This document shows positions 30,916-39,456 of a DNA stretch of 41,583 nt, in pieces. Location of the stretch: the NCBI GenBank assembly GCA_039922495.1, contig JBDTEO010000026.1:1-41583 (forward strand), given 5' to 3'. The position numbers were made by a program, and so were the translations under genes. Source of the stretch: JALYYC01 sp039922495 (GTDB lineage: Bacteria; Chloroflexota; Dormibacteria; CF-121). The notes beneath the pieces are model-generated. The model was not told the DNA's origin, did no database searches, and was given only the letters and a program-made list of their open reading frames with translations. Position 1 is the stretch's first letter; each line of letters starts with the position of its first letter.

Positions 30916-31908
30916 GTGAGCGAGATCACCTCCGGCCCGCAGCTCGGCGCGACGCCCGGACCGCGGCCGGAGGCGATCAAAGCGATCCCGGTCCGCCACC
31001 ACTGGCGCTGGGTGTCGGCCGTGGTCGTGCTCGCCCTGGCCGCCCAAATCGCCTACACCATCCTCGTGCAGGCCGGCCTGCAATGGCAGGTCATCGGTCA
31101 TTATCTCTTTCAGCGTCTGATTCTCGGTGGCATCCTCGTCACGCTGGAGCTGACGATCCTTGCCATGGTGGTCGGCGTGATCCTTGGAATCGTTCTGGCT
31201 GTGATGCGAATCTCACCGAACCCGGTTGTCTCCTGGGTGAGCTGGTTCTACATCTGGTTTTTCAGGGGAACGCCGGTCCTCGTGCAGATCTTCTTTTGGT
31301 ACAACCTCAACAGTGTTATTAAAGTAATCGGCCTGGGCGTCCCGGGCACGCCCTTTTTTCTCCTCCTGGGCCACACTAACTCCTTGATCAGCCCGTTCAT
31401 GGCCGCGTTGCTCGGTCTTGGCCTCAACGAGGCGGCGTATATGGCTGAGATCGTGCGCGCCGGTATCATCTCCGTCGATCAAGGGCAAACCGAAGCCGCC
31501 CAGGCGCTCGGGATGACCCGGCTGCTCTTAATGCGTCGGGTCGTGCTCCCACAGGCGATGCGGGTGATCATCCCGCCGACCGGCAATGAAACGATCTCCA
31601 TGCTCAAGACCTCTTCGCTGGCATTTGTGGCGTCCGTGCCTGAACTGTTCACCCGCGGCGACCAGATTGCTAACGCCACCTTCAACGTCATCGAGCTGAT
31701 CTTCGTCGTGAGTATCTGGTATCTGGCGATGACGTCAATCCTGACGGTTGGGCAGTTCTACCTGGAACGATATTTCGCCCGCGGGTCTCAACGCGAGCTG
31801 CCGCTCACGCCTCTGGCGCGATTCCGGCGGATGTTGTTCACCGGCCATGCGTCGCCGCCGGAATTCGTGGCACCGGCACCCGCGGTCCCGACGAGCGAGC
31901 ATCGCTGA
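30916..31908 (+). CDS. Polar amino acid ABC transporter, permease
   Basis: 330 residues. A cytoplasmic N-terminus of about 30 residues, a first helix (VSAVVVLALAAQIAYTIL) and a HisM/GlnP-type core of about five helices, with the coupling loop EAAQALGMTRLLLMRRVVLPQAMR. Only one permease gene is present, so it probably works as a homodimer. A 45-residue Pro-rich C-terminal tail is unusual. GTG start. Confidence 0.9.
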   Translation: MSEITSGPQLGATPGPRPEAIKAIPVRHHWRWVSAVVVLALAAQIAYTILVQAGLQWQVIGHYLFQRLILGGILVTLELTILAMVVGVILGIVLAVMRISPNPVVSWVSWFYIWFFRGTPVLVQIFFWYNLNSVIKVIGLGVPGTPFFLLLGHTNSLISPFMAALLGLGLNEAAYMAEIVRAGIISVDQGQTEAAQALGMTRLLLMRRVVLPQAMRVIIPPTGNETISMLKTSSLAFVASVPELFTRGDQIANATFNVIELIFVVSIWYLAMTSILTVGQFYLERYFARGSQRELPLTPLARFRRMLFTGHASPPEFVAPAPAVPTSEHR

Positions 31909-31909
31909 G

Positions 31910-32677
31910 ATGGGTGCTGGCCCGATGGTCAAGTCGGAGGCTGTCCACAAGAGTTTTGGGCGCCTCGAGGTGTTGCGCGGCATCGACCTCGAGGTCTACC
32001 CGAAGCAGGTGTTGTGCCTGATCGGGCCCTCCGGCTCCGGCAAAAGCACCTTCCTTCGCTGTATCAATCATCTGGAGAAGATCGACGCCGGGCGCTTGTC
32101 GGTCGACGGCGAGCTGGTTGGATATCGCCAGCAAGGCGACCGGCTCTACGAGTTGCCCGATGCGGACGTGTGCAAGAAGCGTTCGGAGATCGGGATGGTC
32201 TTCCAGCGATTCAACCTGTTTCCTCACATGACCGCGCTCGAGAACGTGATGGAGGCGCCGATCCGGGTCAAGAAGCTGTACCGCTCCGTCGCCCTCGAGA
32301 TGGCTCAGCAGTTACTCGAGCGTGTCGGGTTGGGGGCCAAGTTGCATGTCTATCCGAACCAGCTTTCCGGCGGGCAGCAGCAGCGGGTGGCGATCGCCCG
32401 GGCGCTGGCGATGGGACCGAAGTTGATGCTGTTCGATGAGCCGACCTCGGCACTCGATCCCGAGCTGGTCGGCGAGGTCCTCGATGTCATGCGTGGCCTG
32501 GCTGAAGAGGGGATGACGATGATCGTCGTGACTCATGAGATGGGCTTTGCCCGCGAAGTCGGCGACACGCTGGTCTTCATGGACGGTGGGGTCATCGTGG
32601 AAAGTGGGAAGCCCCGCGAGGTGCTGGCGAACCCCCAGCAGGAGCGCACCCGCTCGTTTCTCTCGAACGTGCTCTAG
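31910..32677 (+). CDS. Polar amino acid ABC transporter, ATP-binding protein
   Basis: 255 residues, GlnQ/HisP type. Walker A GPSGSGKST (39-47), Q-loop in VFQRFNLFPHM, signature LSGGQQQR, Walker B LMLFDEPTSALD and the switch histidine in VVTHEMGFA. A 14-residue insertion (GELVGYRQQGDRLYELPDAD) after beta-3 is longer than in GlnQ but is seen in HisP-like members. ATG 31910 starts 1 nt after the permease stop; ATG 31925 is an alternative. Confidence 0.93.
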   Translation: MGAGPMVKSEAVHKSFGRLEVLRGIDLEVYPKQVLCLIGPSGSGKSTFLRCINHLEKIDAGRLSVDGELVGYRQQGDRLYELPDADVCKKRSEIGMVFQRFNLFPHMTALENVMEAPIRVKKLYRSVALEMAQQLLERVGLGAKLHVYPNQLSGGQQQRVAIARALAMGPKLMLFDEPTSALDPELVGEVLDVMRGLAEEGMTMIVVTHEMGFAREVGDTLVFMDGGVIVESGKPREVLANPQQERTRSFLSNVL

Positions 32678-32691
32678 GGGCCCCAGCCTGC

Positions 32692-32713
32692 CCTCCCACG
32701 CACGCGGGGGAGG
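32692..32713. terminator. Weak hairpin between convergent ABC and flavoprotein genes
   Basis: CCTCCC (32692-32697) pairs with GGGAGG (32708-32713) around a GC-rich loop, followed by AAAAA on the plus strand. There is no T-run on either side in the right place, so its terminator role is weakly supported. Confidence 0.3.
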
Positions 32714-32722
32714 AAAAATGCG

Positions 32723-34321
32723 CTAGCGGCGGCGCTTGAGGTCTTTCAGGATCTCGCGGGAGGCGTTGCGGCCGTTGATGCCACTGATGCCGCCGCCCGG
32801 GTGGGTGCCTGAGCCGCACATGTAGAGGTTCTTGATCGGGGTGCGGTAATCGGCGTAGCCGGCGACCGGGCGCCAGCTGAAGAGCTGATCGAGGGTCAGG
32901 TCACCGTGCATGATGTTGCCGCCAACCAGCCCGTACTCCTGCTCCATGTCGTAGGGGCCGAGGACCTGGCGGTGCTCGATCGCGCCCGGCAAGTTCGGAG
33001 CGAAGCGCGCGTAGCCCTCGACGACCCGGTCGGCATAGGCCTCGAGCTCGGCGCGGTGCGGCGCCTGTGACCAGGATGCCGGGACGTACTGGGTGAAGCA
33101 GCTCATCAGGTGCTTGCCGGCCGGGGCGAGCGAGTCATCCACCATCGTCGGCAGGACGCCATCCGAGTAGGGCCGCACCGATGGCCGCCCGTACTTGGCG
33201 TCGTCGAAGGCGTGCTCGAGGTACTCCATCGAATCGCAGAGCTGGATGAACGAGCGCGCCGCCGTGCCCGAGTCGGCGTCGGAGAGACCGGTGAAGCGCG
33301 GGGGTTCGCCCAGCGCGAGGTTCACCTTGACCGTGCCGGAGCGCGTTTTGTAGCGGTTGATCGCCGTGACGAAGGCGGTGGGGAGCTCCTTTATCTCGAC
33401 CAGGTTGTTGAAGGTGATCTTGGGATGGGCATTCGAGATGACGGAGCGAGCCCGCAGCTCGGTGCCATCGGCGAGCGCGACGCCGGTGGCGCGGCCGCCC
33501 TCGACCAGGATTCGCGCCACGGTCGCGCTGGTCCGGATCTCGGCCCCGTGCTCACGCGCGTCCGCGGCGATCGCCTCCGAAACCGCCCCCGTGCCGCCCT
33601 TGACGAAGGCCCACTCGGCCATCTGGCCGTCGATCTCGCCGATGTAGTGGTGCAGCAGGACATAAGCGGTGCCGGGCGTATAAGGCCCGCCATAGGTGCC
33701 GATCGCCCCCGAGACGCAGCGCGCGGCCTTGACCTGGGGCGACTCGAACCATTCCTCGAGCAGTTCGGCCACCGACAGCGTCATCACCTTGACGAAGTCC
33801 GCGGTTCCCTGGACGTCGAGGCCCTTCAGCTTCCAGGCGAATCGCGCCAGCTCGAGGAGGTCGGCGGGTGACTTGGCCCCCACGGCAGGCGGGGTCATCA
33901 GGAGGAGCGGCCGGACCAGCTCCGCGATCTTGGCCAGGTAGGCACTGAAGGCGGGCCAGGCGTCGGCGTCCTTCGTTGAGTACCGCGCGATCTCGGCGCG
34001 AGCCTGGGCCGGGTCCTTGGTCAGCAGCAGGTGCGAGCCGTCCGGGAAGGGAACGTAGTAGTCCGCGGCCAGTGGATAGAGCGTCAGCCCGTGCCGGTGG
34101 AGCTCGAGCTCCCGGATGACTTCGGGCGGCATCAGCGAGAGGACATAGGACAGTGTCGACACCGTATAGCCGGGCCAGGGGTGCTCGCTCACGGCCGCGC
34201 CGCCAAGCACCTCGCGTCGCTCTAAAACCAGGGTTTTGACGTCTGCCCGCCCGAGATAGGCCGCCGTCGCTAGGCCGTTGTGCCCACCCCCGACGATGAT
34301 CGCGTCGTATTCAGCCGGCAC
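32723..34321 (-). CDS. FAD-dependent oxidoreductase, PYROXD2/phytoene dehydrogenase-like
   Basis: 532 residues. Dinucleotide motif IIVGGGHNGLATAAYL (8-23), second motif VLERREVLGGAA, and the FAD-closing segment LYMCGSGTHPGGGISGINGRNA near the C-terminus. This is the PYROXD2-like class of amine oxidase/phytoene desaturase folds, not a carotenoid enzyme proven by context (no crtB or crtE near). It is divergent from potABCD-like genes. Start GTG 34321 is preceded 6 nt upstream by TATACT with no Shine-Dalgarno. A role in oxidising an imported amine is possible but is inference. Confidence 0.87.
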   Translation of the reverse strand: MPAEYDAIIVGGGHNGLATAAYLGRADVKTLVLERREVLGGAAVSEHPWPGYTVSTLSYVLSLMPPEVIRELELHRHGLTLYPLAADYYVPFPDGSHLLLTKDPAQARAEIARYSTKDADAWPAFSAYLAKIAELVRPLLLMTPPAVGAKSPADLLELARFAWKLKGLDVQGTADFVKVMTLSVAELLEEWFESPQVKAARCVSGAIGTYGGPYTPGTAYVLLHHYIGEIDGQMAEWAFVKGGTGAVSEAIAADAREHGAEIRTSATVARILVEGGRATGVALADGTELRARSVISNAHPKITFNNLVEIKELPTAFVTAINRYKTRSGTVKVNLALGEPPRFTGLSDADSGTAARSFIQLCDSMEYLEHAFDDAKYGRPSVRPYSDGVLPTMVDDSLAPAGKHLMSCFTQYVPASWSQAPHRAELEAYADRVVEGYARFAPNLPGAIEHRQVLGPYDMEQEYGLVGGNIMHGDLTLDQLFSWRPVAGYADYRTPIKNLYMCGSGTHPGGGISGINGRNASREILKDLKRRR

Positions 34322-34327
34322 CCGCGG

Positions 34328-34333
34328 AGTATA
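34328..34333 (-). promoter_or_regulatory. -10 box for leaderless flavoprotein gene
   Basis: TATACT on the minus strand, 6 nt before the GTG at 34321; no Shine-Dalgarno. A strong example of the window-wide pattern. Confidence 0.55.
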
Positions 34334-34409
34334 TCCGGGGCTTAGGGACCAACGCCGCGCGAGTCGGACGACGCTAAGGCGACGGGTCGAATCGACGGGC
34401 GGGGCGGGT

Positions 34410-34438
34410 TTGACAAATGGCTCGGTACCATCTTTACT
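34410..34438 (+). promoter_or_regulatory. Promoter of the pot operon
   Basis: Consensus TTGACA (34410-34415), 17-nt spacer and TTTACT (34433-34438). Start near 34445, with a 27-nt leader carrying two purine-rich sites (AAGGAG, GGAAGG) before the TTG at 34472. Confidence 0.65.
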
Positions 34439-34471
34439 TCGGCATAGACCAAAAGGAGAGGGAAGGTCAGT

Positions 34472-35674
34472 TTGAGTCAGACCGTAGCCGCGGCGCTACC
34501 CGCGGTCGACCTGCCTGGTGTGCACGGCGATCCGGTGGTCGTGCTCGATCAGGTGGTCAAACGCTTTGGATCAGTCACGGCCGTCGATCGCCTCAGCCTG
34601 GAGGTCGGGCGCGGCGAGTTCTTCAGCATGCTGGGTCCCTCAGGCTGCGGAAAGACCACCACGCTGCGCATGATCGGCGGCTTCGAAGCGCCAACCGAAG
34701 GGACCGTTGGGCTGGATGGGCGGGATGTCACGGAGCTGCCGGCCTACCGGCGAGACGTCAACACCGTGTTCCAGTCGTACGGGCTTTTCCCACACCTCAA
34801 CGTATTCGACAACGTCGCGTTCGGCCTCCGCAGGCGAAAGGTGGCTGGAAACGAGGTCGCACGACGAGTGCGGGAGGCCATCGATTTGGTCAACCTTGGC
34901 GGTTATGCCAAGCGTCGGCCGGCACAGCTGTCGGGCGGGCAGCAGCAGCGAGTGGCGCTGGCCCGGGCGCTGGTCAACCGGCCGAAGGTCTTACTCCTCG
35001 ACGAGCCCCTGGGGGCCCTCGATCTCAAGCTTCGCAAACAGATGCAGCTCGAACTCAAACGAATCCAGAAGGAGGTGGGAATCACCTTTGTTTTCGTGAC
35101 TCACGACCAGGAAGAGGCGATGACGATCTCCGACCGCATCGCCGTCATGCACCAGGGGCGGATCGAGCAGCTGGGCCCGCCGGAAGCGGTCTACGAGCGG
35201 CCTGCCACGAAGTTCGTGGCGGAGTTCCTGGGCGCCTCCAACCTGCTCGAGGGGACGTACCAGGGGACCGAGAGCGGCTGGGGTTTGGTGGTGCTGGCGA
35301 CCGGGAAATCGGTCCGCATCCCTGCTGATCCGGTACGACAGGTTGGCGAGCCGCTCCATGTCGGCGTGCGCCCCGAGAAGCTCGAAGTCCATCCAGCCGG
35401 CGGTGCCGCCGAGGCTTCGCTGAACGTGGTCACGGGGACGCTCAAAAGCGCTGTGTTCGTCGGCGTCAGTTACCAGTACTTTTTCGAGACTCCGGGCGGG
35501 CGGGAGCTGTCGTCCTTCGACCGCAACGCGGGCAACGGCGCGGTCGCCCGTCCCGGCGAGGTGGTGCGGCTCAGCTGGCGCCCCGAACACACCTTTGTCA
35601 TTCCCACAGATCGGCGTGCGAGTGTGCGACCGGAGCTAACAACCGATTCTGCCGAAAAACAGGAGGACCGATGA
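34472..35674 (+). CDS. potA: Spermidine/putrescine-type ABC transporter, ATP-binding protein
   Basis: 400 residues. Walker A GPSGCGKTT (55-63), Q-loop VFQSYGLFPHL, signature LSGGQQQR, Walker B VLLLDEPLGALD, H-loop FVTHDQEEA; a C-terminal TOBE/OB domain of about 120 residues follows (PEKLEVHP...SWRPEHTFVI). PotA/FbpC/PotG class; operon mates with PotD-, PotB- and PotC-like proteins make polyamine uptake the best call. TTG start with Shine-Dalgarno GGAAGG. Overlaps the binding-protein gene by 4 nt (ATGA). Confidence 0.9.
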   Translation: MSQTVAAALPAVDLPGVHGDPVVVLDQVVKRFGSVTAVDRLSLEVGRGEFFSMLGPSGCGKTTTLRMIGGFEAPTEGTVGLDGRDVTELPAYRRDVNTVFQSYGLFPHLNVFDNVAFGLRRRKVAGNEVARRVREAIDLVNLGGYAKRRPAQLSGGQQQRVALARALVNRPKVLLLDEPLGALDLKLRKQMQLELKRIQKEVGITFVFVTHDQEEAMTISDRIAVMHQGRIEQLGPPEAVYERPATKFVAEFLGASNLLEGTYQGTESGWGLVVLATGKSVRIPADPVRQVGEPLHVGVRPEKLEVHPAGGAAEASLNVVTGTLKSAVFVGVSYQYFFETPGGRELSSFDRNAGNGAVARPGEVVRLSWRPEHTFVIPTDRRASVRPELTTDSAEKQEDR

Positions 35675-36948
35675 GTACCGATCAAGACCTTCCGCATTAC
35701 GCCGATGCCTCACTGCTTCGAGGGCTGACGCAGACGCGCATTTCGAGGCGGACCGCGCTTCAGGGAGCCGGTCTCGTCGGTGCCGCGGCGGCACTGGCGG
35801 CCTGTGGAGCCCTGCCCAACACGGGCGCAACCCAGGGTCACACCAACTGGGTCTGGGATAAAGCGAAAAAGCAAGGCGTTCTCGACTTCGCGAACTGGCC
35901 GCTCTATATCGATACCAGCCAGGACGCGGCCGGCGCGACCACCTACCCGTCGCTCGAACAATTCACCAAGGACACCGGGATCAAGGTCAACTACAGCGAG
36001 CCCATCCAGGACGATGCCAGCTTCTTCGCCAAAATCGCCCCCGTGCTCAAGCAGGGCCACGCGATCGGGTATGACCTGATCGTCATCACCAACGGCATCC
36101 AGATGACCGATCTCCAGCTGAAGCACTGGCTGGTCGAGCTCGATCCGTCCAGGTTGCCGAACTTCTCCAAGAACGCCGCGCCTCGGCTCCTGAATCGTGA
36201 TTTCGATCCGGGCAACAAGTTCACGATTCCCTGGCAGTCAGGCTTCACTGGAATCGGCTACAACCCCAGCCTGACGGGAAGGGAAATCACCAGCTTCGAG
36301 GATCTTTTTGATCCGAAGTTCGCCGGCAAGGTCGGCATGATGTCGGGCAACCAGGACACCGGGAACCTGACCCTGCTCGGCCTGGGCATCGACCCGGCCA
36401 AGTCGAAGCCGAGCGACTGGAATAAGGCGGCCGACAAGCTCAAGAAGCAACGCGACGCCGGGATCGTGCGCAAGTACTATGACCAGAGTTACATCAAGGC
36501 GCTCAGCGCCGGTGACACCTGGATCAGCATGGCATGGTCCGGCGACATCTTTCAGGCGAACCTCTCCGCCGGCAACGGGAACCTCAAGTTCGTCCTCCCC
36601 AAGGAGGGCGGTGTCATCTGGACGGACAACATGTGCATCCCGGTCGGTGCCACGCACCCGGTGGACGCGATTACCTACATGAATTATGTCTACCAGCCAT
36701 CGGTGGCCGCGATGCTCGCCGAGAGTGTCAACTATGTGACTCCGGTCCCAAGCGCCAAGCAGTCGATCGAGCAAGAGGCGGCGCAGAGTTCAGATCAGGC
36801 GACGAAGGATTCGCTGAGCCAGACGTCCGAGAGCCCGCTGGTTTTCCCGTCCCAGAGCGAATTCAGCAAAACGCACTACTACCGAATCCTCAATGCGAGC
36901 GAAGCGACCCAGTGGAACGACATCTTCAACGCCGTGATCCTGGGGTAG
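35671..36948 (+). CDS. potD: Spermidine/putrescine-type ABC transporter, substrate-binding lipoprotein
   Basis: 425 residues. Twin-arginine style signal SRRTALQGAGLVGAAAALAAC with a lipobox cysteine at 45. Mature part is PotD-like: FANWPLYIDTS, LEQFTKDTGIKVNYSE, YDLIVITNGIQMTDL, NPSLTGREITSFEDLFDPKFAGKVGMM and WSGDIFQA. These aromatic/acid positions match polyamine binders of the SBP_bac_8 group, although other amines are possible. About 35 residues precede the RR pair, longer than usual. Permeases follow. Confidence 0.9.
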   Translation: MSTDQDLPHYADASLLRGLTQTRISRRTALQGAGLVGAAAALAACGALPNTGATQGHTNWVWDKAKKQGVLDFANWPLYIDTSQDAAGATTYPSLEQFTKDTGIKVNYSEPIQDDASFFAKIAPVLKQGHAIGYDLIVITNGIQMTDLQLKHWLVELDPSRLPNFSKNAAPRLLNRDFDPGNKFTIPWQSGFTGIGYNPSLTGREITSFEDLFDPKFAGKVGMMSGNQDTGNLTLLGLGIDPAKSKPSDWNKAADKLKKQRDAGIVRKYYDQSYIKALSAGDTWISMAWSGDIFQANLSAGNGNLKFVLPKEGGVIWTDNMCIPVGATHPVDAITYMNYVYQPSVAAMLAESVNYVTPVPSAKQSIEQEAAQSSDQATKDSLSQTSESPLVFPSQSEFSKTHYYRILNASEATQWNDIFNAVILG

Positions 36949-36977
36949 CGGCGGTGGGCGGCGCGGGCGAAGGGTAG

Positions 36978-37871
36978 ATGGCGGGAGGCGAAAAGGCGCT
37001 CAAGCGGCGGGCGAGTCCCGTCCGCTGGGGTCGCGTGCTGGCGCCCTATTTGCTGATCCTTCCGGGGGGCGGCTGGATGCTGCTCTTCTTTGTGCTGCCG
37101 ATCGTGGCCCTCCTGATCACCTCGCTCCAGTCAGGCGACTTCATCATGGGCTTCGAGTTCACCTGGAACTTCGGCAACTACGCCCGCGGCTTGACGCTCT
37201 ATGCGGTGCAGTACTTGCACGCGATCGAGTACGGGGGCTCGGCGACCATCCTGGCGCTCCTGGTGGCTTATCCAGCCGCCTACTGGATCGCGTTCCGCGC
37301 CGGTCCGCGGAAGTCCGCCTACCTGCTGGCGGTGCTCCTTCCCTTTTTCGTCTCGTTCGTGATTCGGACGCTCTCATGGGAGACGCTCCTCAGCGATCGC
37401 GGCCCGCTGCTTGGGCCGCTCAAGGCGGCCTCGTTGCTGCCGAGCGGCTTCCATGTCCTCGCCACACCGGTCGCGGTGATCGGGGGCCTAACGTACACCT
37501 TCTTTCCATTCATGCTGCTCCCCATCTACGTCTCGCTCGAGAAGATCGATCGACGCCTGATCGAGGCTGCCCAGGATCTCTTTGCTGACCCGGTGCAGGT
37601 GTTCCGGCGGGTGATCGTGCCGCTCTCGTTTCCCGGCATCTTCGCGGGGGTGCTGCTGATGGGCATCCCGGCGTCAGCCGATTACGTGAACCAAGACCTG
37701 CTCGGTGGCGTGGGCACGACCATGGTGGGACGGGTGATCCAGCAGCAGTTCGAGGTCAATATCAACTATCCGCTCGCCGCCTCGCTCGCCTTCGGCCTGA
37801 TGCTCGGACTGCTGGCGATGCTCCTGATCTACCAGCGCATCTTCGGGACGCGGGAGCTCATGGGCGACTGA
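36978..37871 (+). CDS. potB: Spermidine/putrescine-type ABC transporter, permease B
   Basis: 297 residues with six helices, PotB class: N-terminal LLILPGGGWMLLFFVLPIVALL, FVSFVIRTLSWETLLSDRG, and the coupling loop EAAQDLFADPVQVFRRVIVPLSFPG. GAAGGG lies a few nt before ATG 36978. Overlaps potC by ATGG/TGA at 37871, so the two permeases are translated together. Confidence 0.92.
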   Translation: MAGGEKALKRRASPVRWGRVLAPYLLILPGGGWMLLFFVLPIVALLITSLQSGDFIMGFEFTWNFGNYARGLTLYAVQYLHAIEYGGSATILALLVAYPAAYWIAFRAGPRKSAYLLAVLLPFFVSFVIRTLSWETLLSDRGPLLGPLKAASLLPSGFHVLATPVAVIGGLTYTFFPFMLLPIYVSLEKIDRRLIEAAQDLFADPVQVFRRVIVPLSFPGIFAGVLLMGIPASADYVNQDLLGGVGTTMVGRVIQQQFEVNINYPLAASLAFGLMLGLLAMLLIYQRIFGTRELMGD

Positions 37872-38752
37872 TGGCAAGTACGGGTGCGGCGTTGCGCCTC
37901 GACGCGGAGAACGGGCCAGCTGACGTCAGGACGCGTGCCGCGGGCATGCCCCGGATCGGCCGGCTGCTCCTGTCCGGCTACACGCACCTGGTGATCCTCT
38001 GGCTGTTCGCTCCCATCATCGTGATGGTCGCCTTCGGGTTCAACGATACCCACGGCAAGTTCAACTTTGCCTGGACCGGGTTCACCTTCAAGTGGTTCCA
38101 GCATCCGTTCTCGATCCGGACGTTGAGCTCGGCGGTGCTCACGTCACTGGAAACGGCGGCATTGGGCATGTTGATTGCCACCGTGCTGGGCACGATGATC
38201 GCGCTCGCGACCCATCGGTACCGCTTTCGGGGCAAGGCCGTGCTGGACGCCGTCATGGTTCTCGACATCGCCGCATCCGAAGTGGTGATCGGATCAGCCC
38301 TCCTCACCCTGTTTCTCGCCCTCAACGTGCCGCTCGGCCTGCTCACGATCGTCCTGGCGCAGGTCATGTTTTCGATCCCGTTCGTCGCTATCACCGTGCG
38401 GGCGCGGTTGGTGGGCTTTGACCCGGCGCTCGAGGAGGCCGCTCAAGACCTGGGGGCGTCGCCGCTTTGGACCTTTCTCCTGGTGACTTTGCCGCTCATC
38501 TTTCCAGGTGTTATGGCAGCCGCCCTGCTTGCCTTCGCCCTCTGCCTGGACGATTACGTGATCACGAGTTTCGTGTCGGGCAATTCCCAGACCTTCCCGC
38601 TCTGGGTGTACGGGGCGACTCGGGAAGGGGTCCCGCCGCAGGTGAACGTCATCGGGACCTTCATTTTCGTTGGCGGCGGCTTGGCGGCCGTCACCGGGGC
38701 CCTGGTCAGAAGCTGGCGTAGCCGCCAGCTGGCCCGCGAAACTGGAGGCTGA
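37871..38752 (+). CDS. potC: Spermidine/putrescine-type ABC transporter, permease C
   Basis: 293 residues, PotC class: LWLFAPIIVMVAFGFNDTHG, the helix VLDIAASEVVIGSALLTLF, and the coupling loop EEAAQDLGASPLWTFLLVTLPLIFPG. DDYVITSFVSG near the C-terminus is a typical PotC segment. The N-terminus has about 30 polar residues before helix 1. Last gene of the operon; an inverted repeat at 38757-38784 follows. Confidence 0.92.
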   Translation: MASTGAALRLDAENGPADVRTRAAGMPRIGRLLLSGYTHLVILWLFAPIIVMVAFGFNDTHGKFNFAWTGFTFKWFQHPFSIRTLSSAVLTSLETAALGMLIATVLGTMIALATHRYRFRGKAVLDAVMVLDIAASEVVIGSALLTLFLALNVPLGLLTIVLAQVMFSIPFVAITVRARLVGFDPALEEAAQDLGASPLWTFLLVTLPLIFPGVMAAALLAFALCLDDYVITSFVSGNSQTFPLWVYGATREGVPPQVNVIGTFIFVGGGLAAVTGALVRSWRSRQLARETGG

Positions 38753-38756
38753 CAAA

Positions 38757-38784
38757 ACCAGCCCGCCGGGCCGCCTGGGTTGGT
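38757..38784 (+). terminator. Possible terminator of the pot operon
   Basis: ACCAGCCC pairs with GGGTTGGT (one G-U pair) around a GC-rich 12-nt loop that can itself fold. It lies 5 nt after the potC stop. The following sequence GCACAATTT is only partly T-rich. Confidence 0.45.
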
Positions 38785-39085
38785 GCACAATTTCACTCCA
38801 TGGCGACTTTACCTTCAATCGGCGAGCACCTTGCCCGCGCTTTCACGTTGCCGGCTTCTACAACGTCTGCCGGCACCGAGCGGCGCAGGTGGTCGTCGCC
38901 CGGGGAATCGCCGCAGCTTGCAGGGTCCCTACGGCGGCTGGACCTGCGGACTGGACGGTCGATTGCTGGTCGCTCGCGAGAAGCAGGAGGACGTCGCGCT
39001 CTGCGAGCACGCCAGCGCGGGCTGAAGTCACGCTTCTACGACCGCGGCCGTTTCAACGCCTGGCGTGAGAATGGCGTCTACCAGC
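38785..39085 (+). pseudogene. Rieske ring-hydroxylating oxygenase alpha subunit, decayed
   Basis: Three frames together spell the ends of a Rieske oxygenase. From about 38826: CPRFHVAGFYNVCRHRAAQVV, with the first cluster ligands C and H. After a frameshift near 38915: LQGPYGGWTCGLDGRLLVARE, where the second Cys and His of CPYHGW are both Gly. Then EDVALCEHASAG and, after another frameshift near 39015, GLKSRFYDRGRFNAWRENGVY, like the C-terminal end of such oxygenases. The whole iron-containing catalytic domain is missing. Clearly non-functional. Confidence 0.72.
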
Positions 39086-39405
39086 CTCGGCCCACTAACC
39101 ATTTTCGACCGGGATTGGTCTGGGCGAACGCGGCGATCCGCCCCAGGATCCCGTCGACCGTCGTTTCGTCCGAGAGCTGAGGTTCCGCAGGTTGCGGGCG
39201 CCCATCAGGAAATGCACCTACGCATCATTGAAGCCCGGCATGATCAGGCCGCCGGCGGCGTCGATCCGGTCCTCGGCCAGGGCGACGGCCGTGGCCGGGC
39301 CCGCCGCGCCCCAGACGCGGCCGTTGCGGATGACGATCGAGGCGGCCTTGGCGATGGACGGATCGTAGCCGGGGGCGCCCCGGTCGGTTAGGTCATTGAC
39401 GAAGT
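39060..39405 (-). pseudogene. YtcJ-like amidohydrolase, decayed N-terminal part
   Basis: On the minus strand one frame reads ASIVIRNGRVWGAAGPATAVALAEDRIDAAGGLIMPGFNDA, then a TAG (39220-39218) where the metal-binding His of D-A-H-V-H-F should be, then VHFLMGARNLRN. A shift into another frame gives QLSDETTVDGILGRIAAFAQ..PGRKWLVGRGW followed by TAG. This is the N-terminal third of a YtcJ-type amidohydrolase with a stop codon, an internal deletion and a frameshift. The rest of the gene is absent. Confidence 0.72.
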
Positions 39406-39456
39406 TCTGGCTCCCTGCTACGTTTGGCGGGACTCAGGAAGAGGAGGGAAACATCT

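Noticed and set aside
32723..34321. Phytoene desaturase (crtI) assignment
   Set aside because: Its FAD motifs are of the same superfamily, but there are no carotenoid genes in the window and the PYROXD2-like group fits the sequence better.
38800..39180. 126-codon plus-strand frame as a real gene
   Set aside because: It crosses the Rieske remnant in mixed frames and the antisense amidohydrolase remnant; its product has shadow composition and no Shine-Dalgarno.
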